A DNA stretch of 64,000 bases from a bacterium (GCA_016708025.1 JADJGQ010000001.1:1302001-1366000), one strand, 5' to 3'; shown: positions 48,132 through 57,577, numbered from the stretch's first letter. Program-made: numbers and translations. The notes: a model not told the origin generated them from the letters alone.

Positions 48132-50144
48132 ATGAAACGTCCCTCCAGCACACTCCGTCGCCCCATCACCGCCGACGATCTGTTCAAACTGAAAGTCCTC
48201 ACCGGGCAGGCGATCTCTCCTGACGAAAAGCATGTCGCCTATACGGTGGAGCAGGCCGAACTCGAAACCAACAAATACTTCACGAATATTCATATGCTCG
48301 ATCTCGCCAGTGGACGGTCCGAGCAATTCACGCATGGCCAGCATGGCGATGGCAAACCGGTTTGGTCGCTGGACGGGACCCGTATTGCGTTCACCTCGAC
48401 ACGAGAGAAAAAGTCCGGTATCTACATCATGCCGGCCACAGGCGGTGCAGAAAAGAAAGTGTTCGAGGCCGAAGCGATGATCGGCGAACCGACCTGGCAC
48501 CCGGATGGGAAACATCTGGTGCTCTGTCTGCGCTACAAGGACTCGCATTTTATCGCCGATGAAAAGAAGAAAAACGAGCCGCCGGTCTTCCGCCACATTA
48601 CGCGACTCTTTTATCGACTGGACGGCCTCGGCTTCATGCCGCTCGATCCCTGGCAGATCTACGTCCTGAATATCGAAACCGGTATCCTTCGCAAATTGAC
48701 CTCCGGAAAACGGGACAACCACTCCCCTGCCCTATCGCCTGACGGTAAGACGGTGGCATTTGTGTCGAATCGGGCGAAAGACCCCGATATCGACGGTTTG
48801 ATGGATGACCTCTTTGTTATCCCGTTTACGGGCGGCAAAGAGCGGAAGATCGTCACTCCGGCTGGTCCGATCACTGGTCCATCGTTCTCCCCCAACGGCA
48901 AACTAATCGGGTATATCGGTCATGCCAATCCGAACGATGCCTGGGGAGTGACCAATTTCCACGTTTGGGTGGTCGGTTTGAGCGGCACACCCAAAGCGCG
49001 CGACCTAATGCCGAAATTCGATCGAATGGCGTATGACCAGTCAATCGCCGATCTGGCGGATGTTCACGAAGCAGCTCAGTTGTTCTGGTCGGGCGACGGT
49101 AAGCGGCTCTTTTTCCTCTCTTCGGATACCGGCACGACTAACCTGTACTATATCCCTGTCTCGGGCGGCAAGCCGACACGAATTTTCAAAGGTAAGTGTC
49201 ACATCAAAGGGGTCTCGATCAATGGCGCTGGGCGTGTCGCCGCTTTCACCTATGCGGACCTTGAAACTCCGTGCGAGTTGATGACCTGTCCAACTCAATT
49301 TGGTGCAGAAGCCAAGGCTAAGAAACATACCGACCTCAACCCGCAATTGCGCACAACCATCAGGCTGGGAAATACCCGCGATGTGATGTTCAAATCGTTT
49401 GATGGGACTCAGGTACAGGGATTTCTGGTGACGCCACCCGGATTCAAACCTGGACGAAAATACCCGGCGATCCTTGAAGTACACGGCGGCCCACGCGTCC
49501 AGTATGCCTACACGTTCTTCCATGAAATGCAGCTTCTGGCGGCCAGTGGCTATGTGGTGTTCTACACCAATCCCCGGGGTGGATCCGGTCGTGGCGAGAC
49601 CTGGGCAGACGCTATCGCCGGTGGGTGGGGTGATCTCGATTACAAAGACTGTATGGCGGCGGCAGACTACATGGAGAAACTGAAGTTTGTCGACAAAAAG
49701 CGGATCGGTGTGACTGGCGGTTCTTATGGTGGCTGGATGACTAACTGGATAATCGGTCATACCAATCGCTTCAAAGCGGCGGTCACCCAGCGATCGGTCA
49801 CCGACCTGATCGCCATGACCGGTTCATCGGACATCGGCTACGCCCTAAACCGTGAGTTCAACGGCTACCCGTGGACCAATTACGAGAATTATGTCAAATG
49901 TTCGCCGATGTATTACCTCGAAAAGGTCAAGACTCCCGTATTAATATTGCATAATGAAAAGGACCTGCGCTGTCATATCGAGCAGGCCGAGCAGATGTTT
50001 GTAAAGCTCAAGGTGCTCGGGAAGACGGTTGAATTCGTTCGTTTCCCGGATGAACCGCACGGTCTCTCGCGGCACGGACGCCCGGACCGTCGAAAAGCCA
50101 GATTAGAATGGATCCTGAAGTGGTTTGATCGCTACCTGCGCTAA
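48132..50144 (+). CDS. S9-family serine peptidase (prolyl oligopeptidase/acylaminoacyl peptidase type)
   Basis: This 670-residue cytoplasmic peptidase has an N-terminal beta-propeller (repeats such as PVWSLDGTRIAFTSTREKKS and SPALSPDGKTVAFVSNRAKD) and a C-terminal alpha/beta-hydrolase domain. The nucleophile is in GVTGGSYGGWMTNW, the acidic residue is probably in VLILHNEKDLRCHI and the His in FPDEPHGLSRHGRP. It should cleave short peptides or acyl-peptides. I start at the ATG at 48132 (MKRPSSTLRRPIT), with AAGGA about ten bases upstream, since a reading from 48024 begins inside the leader. It has no signal peptide. Confidence 0.93.
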   Translation: MKRPSSTLRRPITADDLFKLKVLTGQAISPDEKHVAYTVEQAELETNKYFTNIHMLDLASGRSEQFTHGQHGDGKPVWSLDGTRIAFTSTREKKSGIYIMPATGGAEKKVFEAEAMIGEPTWHPDGKHLVLCLRYKDSHFIADEKKKNEPPVFRHITRLFYRLDGLGFMPLDPWQIYVLNIETGILRKLTSGKRDNHSPALSPDGKTVAFVSNRAKDPDIDGLMDDLFVIPFTGGKERKIVTPAGPITGPSFSPNGKLIGYIGHANPNDAWGVTNFHVWVVGLSGTPKARDLMPKFDRMAYDQSIADLADVHEAAQLFWSGDGKRLFFLSSDTGTTNLYYIPVSGGKPTRIFKGKCHIKGVSINGAGRVAAFTYADLETPCELMTCPTQFGAEAKAKKHTDLNPQLRTTIRLGNTRDVMFKSFDGTQVQGFLVTPPGFKPGRKYPAILEVHGGPRVQYAYTFFHEMQLLAASGYVVFYTNPRGGSGRGETWADAIAGGWGDLDYKDCMAAADYMEKLKFVDKKRIGVTGGSYGGWMTNWIIGHTNRFKAAVTQRSVTDLIAMTGSSDIGYALNREFNGYPWTNYENYVKCSPMYYLEKVKTPVLILHNEKDLRCHIEQAEQMFVKLKVLGKTVEFVRFPDEPHGLSRHGRPDRRKARLEWILKWFDRYLR

Positions 50145-50191
50145 TACGCAGGCAGACGGCACTATTCATATTTTGGGGGGAAGGGAGGCGT

Positions 50192-51934
50192 ATGCGACTC
50201 ATGGGAAAGTTGGCGCTCTGGTCAATGATGATCGGGGTGATCGGTCTGGCGTGCAGTTCCGACACCCCAGTTCAGCCGAATAACCCGACAGTTCGCAAAT
50301 GGGTTGTGCAGACATCGGGAACGACTTTCAGCTCTCTATGGGGGACGTCACCCGACACCCTTTTCGCCCTCGACCAGACGGGAACAGTACAACAGTACGA
50401 TGGGTCCGGCTGGCACGACACGGGACTTCGATCACCCTACCTTGTAAGTGCTATCTGGGGGACCAGCGCTGATGATGTCTTTGTCGTTGGTGAGGGTGGT
50501 ACAATTGCGCACTACGACGGATCGCATTGGACCATGATGACGAGCAACACATTGCAGTCGCTGCGTGCTGTTTGGGGAACCTCGCCGAATAATGTCTATG
50601 CCGTCGGTGATGGCGTGATACTCAGATACGACGGACAGGATTGGACGACGGCAGCATCCGGTCTCGGAGTGCTGTTGTACGGGATATGGGGAAGTTCTGC
50701 GAATAACATCTTTGCGGTGGGTTCGAGCGGTTCAATTTTCCGCTGGAATGGCGCGAACTGGCTGCCGCAATCATCACCGACGACCAGCTCGCTTCGCGCT
50801 TTATGGGGTAGCTCAGGAAGCAACATCTGGGCAGTCGGTATACAGGGGACGATCATTCACTTTGATGGAATGAACTGGGATACGACCGCGTCGCAAACAT
50901 CTTCTACACTCATGACCATATGGGGATCCGATTCAACCAATGTCTGGGCTTCCGGAAGCGATGGGTGGATCAGTCACTTCGACGGACTCGAGTGGCAGAC
51001 CACATCGACCGGATATACAACCTTATTCCGCAAGGTCTTCGGGTTTGGCACCGACCATCTCTATCTTGCCGGAATGCACCATCTCATCATCGAACGTATC
51101 GGCACTGACTGGGTGCCTATGACGGCCCCTGGAGCATGGCAGAAACTCAATGCGGTATGGGGAATCTCTGGCACTGACATCACCGCAGTCGGAGATTACC
51201 AGGCAATCCGCCACTATGATGGCGCAACATGGGAAGAAACACACAACGGATTGGATGACTCGGCGTTTTTCTACGGAATTTGGGGAAGCTCTACTTCGAA
51301 CCTCTACCTTGCCGGTGAATACAGGTCGGTATGGGAAAATGCCGGTTCCGGATGGTCGCCGCTGCTGACGGGGACTTTTGACTCGGTCACGTTTACCGAT
51401 ATATGGGGTCTTCCGACCGGCGAGTTGTATGTGGTCGGGAGTGGCGGAGTAATCCGCAAATACTCCGGTGGCGTTTGGGCGCCGCAAGCGAGCGGGACAG
51501 CAGTGCCTCTCCACTCCATCTGGGGAACATCCGCTTCCGATCTGTACGCGGTGGGTGACAACATGGTCTTGCACTTTGACGGAATGCAATGGACCGTCCC
51601 GCCTGGAGCGCCGCTTGAGCAGTACCGGGCGGTCTGGGGATTCGATAGCGGACCGCTTTTCATAGTCGGCGACGGCGGGCTGATAGTGCGTTACAGCGGC
51701 GGTGCCTGGAGTACACTTCCCAGTGGTTCATCCATGGATCTCTATGACATATTCGGTCGGAGTGCGAGCGACCTCTATGCGGTCGGCGAACAAGGGACTA
51801 TTCTCCATTTCAATGGAAGTGTCTGGTCACCAATGGAAAGCTATGTAACTATCAGCTTAAATGGCGTCTGGGGAGATGAAAACGGGAAAGTCTGGGTAGT
51901 GGGAGATAACGGTCTGATCCTGCATCTGCCGTAA
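50192..51934 (+). CDS. Lipoprotein made of WGTS-type repeats (beta-propeller)
   Basis: This 580-residue protein has a lipobox (MIGVIGLAC, lipidated at Cys21 or so). The rest is about eleven repeats of some 45 residues built on the pattern WGTSxxDxYAVGxxGxIxHYDGxxW: for example AIWGTSADDVFVVGEGGTIA, AVWGTSPNNVYAVGDGVIL, GIWGSSTSNLYLAGEYRSVW, and DIFGRSASDLYAVGEQGTIL. Such repeats fold as propellers and are common in surface proteins of Myxococcota and FCB bacteria. GGGAGG lies just before the ATG. It probably sits on the outer membrane and binds another protein or sugar, but there is no catalytic motif. Confidence 0.85.
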   Translation: MRLMGKLALWSMMIGVIGLACSSDTPVQPNNPTVRKWVVQTSGTTFSSLWGTSPDTLFALDQTGTVQQYDGSGWHDTGLRSPYLVSAIWGTSADDVFVVGEGGTIAHYDGSHWTMMTSNTLQSLRAVWGTSPNNVYAVGDGVILRYDGQDWTTAASGLGVLLYGIWGSSANNIFAVGSSGSIFRWNGANWLPQSSPTTSSLRALWGSSGSNIWAVGIQGTIIHFDGMNWDTTASQTSSTLMTIWGSDSTNVWASGSDGWISHFDGLEWQTTSTGYTTLFRKVFGFGTDHLYLAGMHHLIIERIGTDWVPMTAPGAWQKLNAVWGISGTDITAVGDYQAIRHYDGATWEETHNGLDDSAFFYGIWGSSTSNLYLAGEYRSVWENAGSGWSPLLTGTFDSVTFTDIWGLPTGELYVVGSGGVIRKYSGGVWAPQASGTAVPLHSIWGTSASDLYAVGDNMVLHFDGMQWTVPPGAPLEQYRAVWGFDSGPLFIVGDGGLIVRYSGGAWSTLPSGSSMDLYDIFGRSASDLYAVGEQGTILHFNGSVWSPMESYVTISLNGVWGDENGKVWVVGDNGLILHLP

Positions 51935-51956
51935 ATTTGATTGGCGGTTCTTGTTT

Positions 51957-52379
51957 CTACTTCGAGGGAGCGGCTTGATTCCGCTTGAGCAGCCAGTGGC
52001 TTTTCAAAAAGAGGGTAGCTTCTTCGGGCGTGCGAAAAGTCTGCGAGAGCTCTTTCTGCCCCCCGGCAGTGAACATCTCATGAAGCTGGCGGAAAGTGCT
52101 TGGGTTGTTGAGCACGTACAGCGCCATCGCCAGGTTGTGTTTGCGGCACCAGTCCATATGCTTCCCGATCACTTCAATTACTCCTGGATAGGATGTCTTC
52201 CAGTTGCTCAGATCGATCAACTTGGCCCAGGGTTGTTCCAGGATCGGGGCTATCTCTTCTTTGAAATCCTCATGGTAGCTTTCCGCCGTAGTCGGTTTCC
52301 AGATGCCGTGGATCTTGACATAGATCACCGCGCTTTTGACGTCAAGATCAAATGAGTATTCCAGACTCCAGCCGGACAT
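51957..52379 (-). CDS. STAS/SpoIIAA-like protein
   Basis: This 140-residue cytoplasmic protein has alternating strands and helices of a STAS or SEC14-like fold (AVIYVKIHGIWKPTTAESYH, KLIDLSNWKTSYPGVIEVIG, LAMALYVLNNPSTFRQLHEM). The usual phosphorylatable Ser in D-S-S/T is not obvious; the corresponding place reads DLSNWK. GAGG lies eleven bases before the ATG. It ends just after the convergent lipoprotein gene. Function is unknown; related proteins are often regulators or small-ligand binders. Confidence 0.68.
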   Translation of the reverse strand: MSGWSLEYSFDLDVKSAVIYVKIHGIWKPTTAESYHEDFKEEIAPILEQPWAKLIDLSNWKTSYPGVIEVIGKHMDWCRKHNLAMALYVLNNPSTFRQLHEMFTAGGQKELSQTFRTPEEATLFLKSHWLLKRNQAAPSK

Positions 52380-52408
52380 GCAGAAAATCCTCTACGAATG
52401 TGTATGGT

Positions 52409-52433
52409 CAAAAAAGGTGGCTGCTTCGCACCT
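52409..52433 (-). terminator. Possible terminator after the BtuB-like gene
   Basis: On the minus strand a short stem (AGGTG/CACCT, 9-base loop) is followed by TTTTTT. It lies about 130 bases after the receptor stop and before the STAS-like gene. Confidence 0.42.
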
Positions 52434-52564
52434 CCGTAGGGAACGAAGCGCCTAATTCGAGCGACAGACCGGGCTCGTCACGCGATAAACCCGGCTATCA
52501 GAAGTAGTGGCAATGTAAGACTATAATACCTAAGTTGTCCAGTATTTTTTCTCTGGTTTAACCA

Positions 52565-54601
52565 TTAGCGAAGCTTGATCGCAAACTGGGCAACCAACCG
52601 ACGGCCCGGAGTCGGGTAATCACCGTCGGTCGTGACAAAACCGAACTGATCAGGGCGGCGACGGTCGGTCAGGTCATACCCTGTCAGGCTGAAGGTCGCC
52701 TGCTTACTAATTGCGTAGGCAAGGGTCGCACCCAGTTCATATACAGCATCGATGGATTTGGCTTCTCCGCCGTACAGCATGATCTCCCGGTCGGATGTAT
52801 AGGAGAGATTGAATCCGGCCGAAAGTCGCGGGAACACGGTTCCACCCCAATCAGCTCGCCACTTAAGATCCGGGACGTAGTATGCGTTTACGTAGTCGCC
52901 GGGCAATGTGGTCTGCCTTGCCTGTTGATAGACCATGCCAAGCGTGGCCCAGTAATCCGCCGGCAAACGATAAGTGATAGATGCATCAATCCCGGAACTC
53001 CTGAAGCGACTGATATTCTGGGGAACCGAGCGAAAAATATTGGGGTCATATTGATATTGAATCAGGGATCTGACCTGCTGTGCGAATCCACTCATGCGCA
53101 ATGTCATATTGCCGTTCAGTGCGTCATATTCAATCGAACCAACTACTGAATGTGAAGTTTCCGGTTCCAGGTCGGCTCTCCCCTGCACGTAGATTTCGTC
53201 GGCGAATTGATCAGCGATCGAGGGTAACCGGAAGGCATAACCATAGCCAAGCTTGAACCGGAGATACGGTTTGCTTGAGAACATGATTCCGGCGTTAAAT
53301 GACGGCTGGGCCTTTCGATTATGGACAAACTGAACGCGGCCAGAGAGATCGTATTGATACGCCGCGCTCGGCATGATAACGGCCGAGCCCCAGAAGTCGA
53401 TCTGCTCCTGACCCCGTGACCAGAAATTGAAGTTGGAATAATCATACTGATACGGAGCAAATGGGCCGACAGTATTGGTGCCAAAACTGCGGTCATCCGA
53501 AGTCGCACGAAGCGAACCTGAGAGAATATCCATCCCCAGAGAGGCTGTGACGATTTTGAAATGGTGCTGATATCTCCCGCTCAAGCCGGCCGAGCGTTTG
53601 TTGTAGATCGACCGAGAGTGAACATCGACCGAATCGACATTCAGGACGGAATCCGCGCCTTCGGGGGTGTAATAGGAGAACTGGTAGTTGTAGAGCGAAT
53701 GGTAGTCGAGATTCTTCTTCTCCCAGAAAAGATCGACCTGGAGTTCACTGGACGGGTTCGGCGAATATCGATAAGTGAGATCGGCGGAGTAATTGTCGTC
53801 TTGTTGATGGTCGTTCAAACTGGACGCGTCTCTGTTGCCATAGACCGGGATGGCGACAGGATCCGGTACTGGACCGGGAGCGCCGAGCGAGTCCTCGAAA
53901 TAGCGAGCCGACATGGACACACGATGGATACCACTGTGGCTGAGATAGTCGCTTCGAAGGCCAAAGAGTATCCTCTCTGAGCCGGCATTTGGACGATTGT
54001 TTTCCGCTTTGCTGAACTCGGCGAATCCGCCGATACCGATCGTTCCAAGCAACTTTGAGGCATCCAGTCGGTACTGTCGAAGGTCATGTTCACCATAGCG
54101 AGTGACAACGTCTACTCTGTCAACAAGGGCATTTCGACTGATCAGATTAATTACGCCACCAATAGCGTCTGCCCCATAAAATGCGGACTGTGGCCCTTTG
54201 AGCAGTTCGATCCGCTCAAATTCATCGGCACTGAAATCGGAAAGGTTAAAGCCCCCCAGGGAATAATCACGAACGACTCTCCCGTTATACAGCAGGAGCA
54301 TGTGACGATTAAACGTCCCCCAGTTGGACAGAGTGGCAATGGAGCCGACTCCGCTGGTTTGACGGAGGTCAAGTCCAAAGCGGCCATCGAGTGATTGCTG
54401 CAGCGAGACATCAGTTGACAGTGTCTGGCGTGACAATGCGGTGGCGGGCCAGATCGCCTGTTTGGGGGATTGACCAAATCGATTCGCGGTGACGACAATC
54501 GAGTCAGTCAGCTCGGTTGGATCGTTTGCGGTTTCGGCAACGGCGTGAGTTCCCAGCGCGCTCAGCCATGCCATCGTCGCAATTAGTAAAATGCGCCTCA
54601 T
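52565..54601 (-). CDS. btuB: TonB-dependent outer-membrane receptor, probably cobalamin uptake (BtuB-like)
   Basis: This 678-residue protein has a signal peptide (RRILLIATMAWLSALGTHAV), a TonB-box region (DSIVVTANRF), a plug domain (QQSLDGRFGLDLRQTSGVGS, IELLKGPQSAFYGADAIGGV) and a 22-strand-type barrel ending in a C-terminal beta-signal (RRLVAQFAIKLR). The plug has the typical LLKGPxSAxYG motif. A cobalamin riboswitch in the leader points to vitamin B12 import. GGGAG lies eight bases before the ATG at 54601. It depends on TonB/ExbBD, which are encoded at 35148-38789. Confidence 0.93.
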   Translation of the reverse strand: MRRILLIATMAWLSALGTHAVAETANDPTELTDSIVVTANRFGQSPKQAIWPATALSRQTLSTDVSLQQSLDGRFGLDLRQTSGVGSIATLSNWGTFNRHMLLLYNGRVVRDYSLGGFNLSDFSADEFERIELLKGPQSAFYGADAIGGVINLISRNALVDRVDVVTRYGEHDLRQYRLDASKLLGTIGIGGFAEFSKAENNRPNAGSERILFGLRSDYLSHSGIHRVSMSARYFEDSLGAPGPVPDPVAIPVYGNRDASSLNDHQQDDNYSADLTYRYSPNPSSELQVDLFWEKKNLDYHSLYNYQFSYYTPEGADSVLNVDSVDVHSRSIYNKRSAGLSGRYQHHFKIVTASLGMDILSGSLRATSDDRSFGTNTVGPFAPYQYDYSNFNFWSRGQEQIDFWGSAVIMPSAAYQYDLSGRVQFVHNRKAQPSFNAGIMFSSKPYLRFKLGYGYAFRLPSIADQFADEIYVQGRADLEPETSHSVVGSIEYDALNGNMTLRMSGFAQQVRSLIQYQYDPNIFRSVPQNISRFRSSGIDASITYRLPADYWATLGMVYQQARQTTLPGDYVNAYYVPDLKWRADWGGTVFPRLSAGFNLSYTSDREIMLYGGEAKSIDAVYELGATLAYAISKQATFSLTGYDLTDRRRPDQFGFVTTDGDYPTPGRRLVAQFAIKLR

Positions 54602-54613
54602 GGCATTACTCCC

Positions 54614-54662
54614 AAGTACCATTGGCGCGTGATATCTCCCGACAGCCCACGCTGTGGTACTT
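54614..54662 (-). promoter_or_regulatory. Inverted repeat adjacent to the receptor ribosome site, riboswitch expression platform
   Basis: AAGTACCA and TGGTACTT (perfect 8-bp arms at 54655-54662 and 54614-54621) lie between the riboswitch and the start codon. The inner arm directly touches the GGGAG ribosome site at 54609-54613, so pairing could control access of ribosomes. Confidence 0.58.
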
Positions 54663-54675
54663 CGTAATGGATATG

Positions 54676-54837
54676 ACTTCGGCAGGTTTCCTGGCTCTGG
54701 CTTCAGACCCCATCAAGCGCCTTCCACGACTTGCGTCGCGTGGCATACTACCTGATGAGTAGCCGATACAGTAGCGGGGCTGCGACGGATTCGCACCGTC
54801 TTCCCTATTACCCGTCCGGATGGACGGCACCGAAGCG
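54676..54837 (-). ncRNA. Cobalamin riboswitch in the leader of the receptor gene
   Basis: Read on the minus strand, it contains the AdoCbl-riboswitch core: GACGGTGCGAATCCGTC, GCAGCCCCGCTACTG and, near the 3' end, the B12 box GCCAGGAAACCTGCC (54695-54681). P1 can form between CTTCGG and CCGAAG at the two ends. It should lower expression of the receptor when cobalamin is plentiful. Confidence 0.93.
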
Positions 54838-54845
54838 ATGTACAG

Positions 54846-54876
54846 ATAATAAGGCCAATCCATTCCTTTCTGTCAA
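54846..54876 (-). promoter_or_regulatory. Promoter of the riboswitch-receptor transcript
   Basis: On the minus strand TTGACA (54876-54871) is followed after 18-19 bases by TTATTA/TATTAT (54852-54846). The riboswitch begins about 10 bases after the -10 element. Confidence 0.55.
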
Positions 54877-54961
54877 GCTTCTTGCCAGGGATTAATCTAT
54901 TGCGTACCCTACTGGGTCTAAAGAGGGCTAAACTGGAGAGCGCGGAAGAAAGATCGGCGAT

Positions 54962-56338
54962 ATGAAAAGACTCATTATAATTGTCATTATTCTGGCGGCC
55001 GTGGGCGGCGGAACCTATTGGTGGCTCAATCGAAACACCGAAACCAAAGTGACTTTTCGGAAGGATGTGGTCGATCGGGGCGACCTGGTCGTGTCGATCT
55101 CAGCCACTGGCACCCTTAACGCGGTCACGACAGTGACTGTCGGCTCACAGGTTTCTGGAACGATCGCCAAGCTGTATGCCGATTTCAATTCGCCGGTGAA
55201 AGAGGGACAGCTTCTGGCTCAGCTTGACCCGACTTTTCTGCAGGCTAGTGTCAACGAGCAGCGGGCCAATACAGACCGTGCCAAAGCGCAATTCAACGAG
55301 GCCAAGCGGAATTTCGATCGATCGACCGAGTTGTCATCGCGTGGCCTGATCTCCCAAGCAGAGCTTGATGCCGCCACTACTTCGCTGGAATCCAGCAAAG
55401 CATCACTGCAACAAGCTGAGGCGGCCCTGGATCGCGCACAGGTCAATCTTCGCTATGCGACCATTCGCGCCCCCATAAGCGGCGTGGTGGTCTCTCGGAA
55501 TGTGGACGTTGGCCAGACGGTCGCGGCCAGCCTTCAGGCACCTACTCTATTTACGATCGCCGAAGATATGTCACGGATGAAAGTCGAAGCGAGTATAGAC
55601 GAAGCGGACATTGGTTCAGTCAAAGAAGCACAGCGCGTCACTTTCACTGTGGACTCCTATCCGGAAGAGCAGTTTGAGGGTCGGGTAAGTCAGATCCGTT
55701 TGGCGCCGGTAGAGGCTCAGAATGTTGTCACTTACACAGTGATCATTGATGTCAGCAATCCGGAACAGAAGCTGATGCCCGGAATGACGGCGACTGTTTC
55801 GATAGAAGTCGCCCGTCGCGATGCAGTGTTGCGGGTACCGCTTCAGGCCCTGCGCTTCACTCCTCCGGGGATGACTGCGCCAACAAGTGGACCGGGACGT
55901 CGCGGAACCGAAGACAAACGCGATAGTAGTGGTAATTCGTCGCAAGGAGGGCTTCAGGCGGCCAATCCATCACCGGATACAACTCAGACACAGAATCAAG
56001 CAACACGAGGTGAGCGTCGCCGTCCTCGCCGCGAAATGGGCGGTGGATCCGGCGATTCCTCGGCTGCTCCGAAGGAAATGCGCAGAGAGAAGCCAAAAGG
56101 GTCACGCGGATTCGTCTGGATCATGGAAAACGGCACACCCAAACCAATCCCGGTCTGGCGAGGTATTCAGAATCAGCGATATGCTGAGATCATAGAAGCA
56201 CCGCTCAACGAAGGCGACACGATACTGATCGGCACGGTCTCAAATAATGCCAATGCTGCAGCCTCGCAAACGCAGACCAACCCGTTCATGCCACGAATGC
56301 CCGGCGGTCCCGGTTCAGGTGGCGGGAGAGGGCGATAG
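54962..56338 (+). CDS. Periplasmic adaptor of ABC exporter (MacA/HlyD family), second copy
   Basis: This 458-residue membrane-fusion protein has an N-terminal membrane helix (RLIIIVIILAAVGGGTYWWL), a split lipoyl domain (VSISATGTLNAVTTVTVGSQ, later IRAPISGVVVSRNVDVGQTV), a coiled-coil hairpin between the halves and a beta-barrel. A low-complexity, Arg/Gly/Ser/Gln-rich insert of about 85 residues (about 305-385) interrupts the membrane-proximal domain, then FVWIMENGTPKPIPV resumes, and the C-terminus is Gly/Pro-rich. It is paralogous to the adaptor at 978. The MacB-type permease gene follows by nine bases, but no ATPase gene is present. Confidence 0.92.
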   Translation: MKRLIIIVIILAAVGGGTYWWLNRNTETKVTFRKDVVDRGDLVVSISATGTLNAVTTVTVGSQVSGTIAKLYADFNSPVKEGQLLAQLDPTFLQASVNEQRANTDRAKAQFNEAKRNFDRSTELSSRGLISQAELDAATTSLESSKASLQQAEAALDRAQVNLRYATIRAPISGVVVSRNVDVGQTVAASLQAPTLFTIAEDMSRMKVEASIDEADIGSVKEAQRVTFTVDSYPEEQFEGRVSQIRLAPVEAQNVVTYTVIIDVSNPEQKLMPGMTATVSIEVARRDAVLRVPLQALRFTPPGMTAPTSGPGRRGTEDKRDSSGNSSQGGLQAANPSPDTTQTQNQATRGERRRPRREMGGGSGDSSAAPKEMRREKPKGSRGFVWIMENGTPKPIPVWRGIQNQRYAEIIEAPLNEGDTILIGTVSNNANAAASQTQTNPFMPRMPGGPGSGGGRGR

Positions 56339-56347
56339 GCTAGCCAT

Positions 56348-57565
56348 ATGCATTTCGTAGAGATCATAAGAGCGGCTGTGGATTCACTGGTCCGCCACAA
56401 AACTCGGGCGCTTTTGACCATGCTCGGGATTGTCATCGGCGGTGCGGCGGTTGTTGCCATGGTAGCGGTCGGCAATGGCGCCCAGATAGCCGTTGAGTCT
56501 TCTATTGCCAGTCTGGGGACAAATGTCTTGATGGTCTTCCCCGGAGCTGGGTTCCAGGGTCCGGTTAGTATGGGAGCCGGTCAGGCGCAAAATTTGACGT
56601 TGGAGGATGTCGCCGCTATCAAAGAGCAATGTCCCGCGGTCGGTTATGTCTCACCGTCGAATCGAACCAATCGTCAGGTAGTCGCCGGTAATCTCAACTG
56701 GGCTACACAGATCCAGGGAGGCACACCCGAGTTTTTTGATATCCGAGACTGGCCACTCCAATCGGGAATGATACATACGGAACAAGATGAACGTGCTGCT
56801 ACCAAAGTCTGCGTGATCGGCCAGACGATCGCGGAGAACCTGTACCCTGATCAGGATCCGATCGGCCAGACGATCCGGATCGGGAAACTTCCATTCAAAG
56901 TCATCGGTGTCCTCTCCCCAAAGGGACAGAATGCGATGGGACAGGATCAGGACGATATCATCGTCGCTCCGTTCTCCACTGTGCAAAAGAAAGTCCAGGG
57001 CTCTGACCGCGTGTCGATGATCATCCTCTCTGCGGTGACACCGGAGCAAATATCAGAGGCGCAGTCACAGGTGAGTGATCTCTTCCGCATCCGTCACCGG
57101 ATCAGTGCGGGGCAGTCGGATGACTTCACGATCCGGACACAATCTGAGATCGCCGCAACTGCCGGTCAAACGACCAAGATCATGTCGGTATTGCTTGGTT
57201 CGATCGCCTCAGTATCGCTGCTGGTAGGCGGGATCGGCATCATGAATATCATGCTGGTGTCAGTGACGGAACGTACTCGCGAAATTGGCGTCCGTCGCTC
57301 ACTCGGCGCACGCAAACGGGATATCCTGCAGCAGTTTTTGGTGGAGGCAATTCTGCTCTCCGTGTTTGGAGGGATACTAGGAATTGCGCTGGGAGTATTC
57401 ATCTCTTCGCTAATATCTAAATTCGCCGGATGGCCTGTTGCTGTGACGGCCGATTCGGTGGTAGTAGCGTTTGTCTTTTCTGCGGCGGTCGGGTTATTTT
57501 TCGGCTTTTATCCCGCACGAAAGGCGGCAGTACTCAACCCGATTGACGCATTAAGATACGAGTGA
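56348..57565 (+). CDS. MacB-type ABC transporter permease without adjacent ATPase
   Basis: This 405-residue inner-membrane protein has the MacB_PCD/FtsX layout: N-terminal helix (LTMLGIVIGGAAVVAMVAVG), a periplasmic domain (residues about 55-265) and three C-terminal helices (LLGSIASVSLLVGGIGIMNI, EAILLSVFGGILGIALGVFI, AFVFSAAVGLFFGFYPARKA). The family signature RTREIGVRRSLGARKRDIL is present. The ATPase domain normally fused to or encoded beside MacB is absent. It may use an ATPase encoded elsewhere, possibly one like that at 269. It converges on ccmB with a 12-base gap. Confidence 0.92.
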   Translation: MHFVEIIRAAVDSLVRHKTRALLTMLGIVIGGAAVVAMVAVGNGAQIAVESSIASLGTNVLMVFPGAGFQGPVSMGAGQAQNLTLEDVAAIKEQCPAVGYVSPSNRTNRQVVAGNLNWATQIQGGTPEFFDIRDWPLQSGMIHTEQDERAATKVCVIGQTIAENLYPDQDPIGQTIRIGKLPFKVIGVLSPKGQNAMGQDQDDIIVAPFSTVQKKVQGSDRVSMIILSAVTPEQISEAQSQVSDLFRIRHRISAGQSDDFTIRTQSEIAATAGQTTKIMSVLLGSIASVSLLVGGIGIMNIMLVSVTERTREIGVRRSLGARKRDILQQFLVEAILLSVFGGILGIALGVFISSLISKFAGWPVAVTADSVVVAFVFSAAVGLFFGFYPARKAAVLNPIDALRYE

Positions 57566-57577
57566 GGTTTGTCTTGG

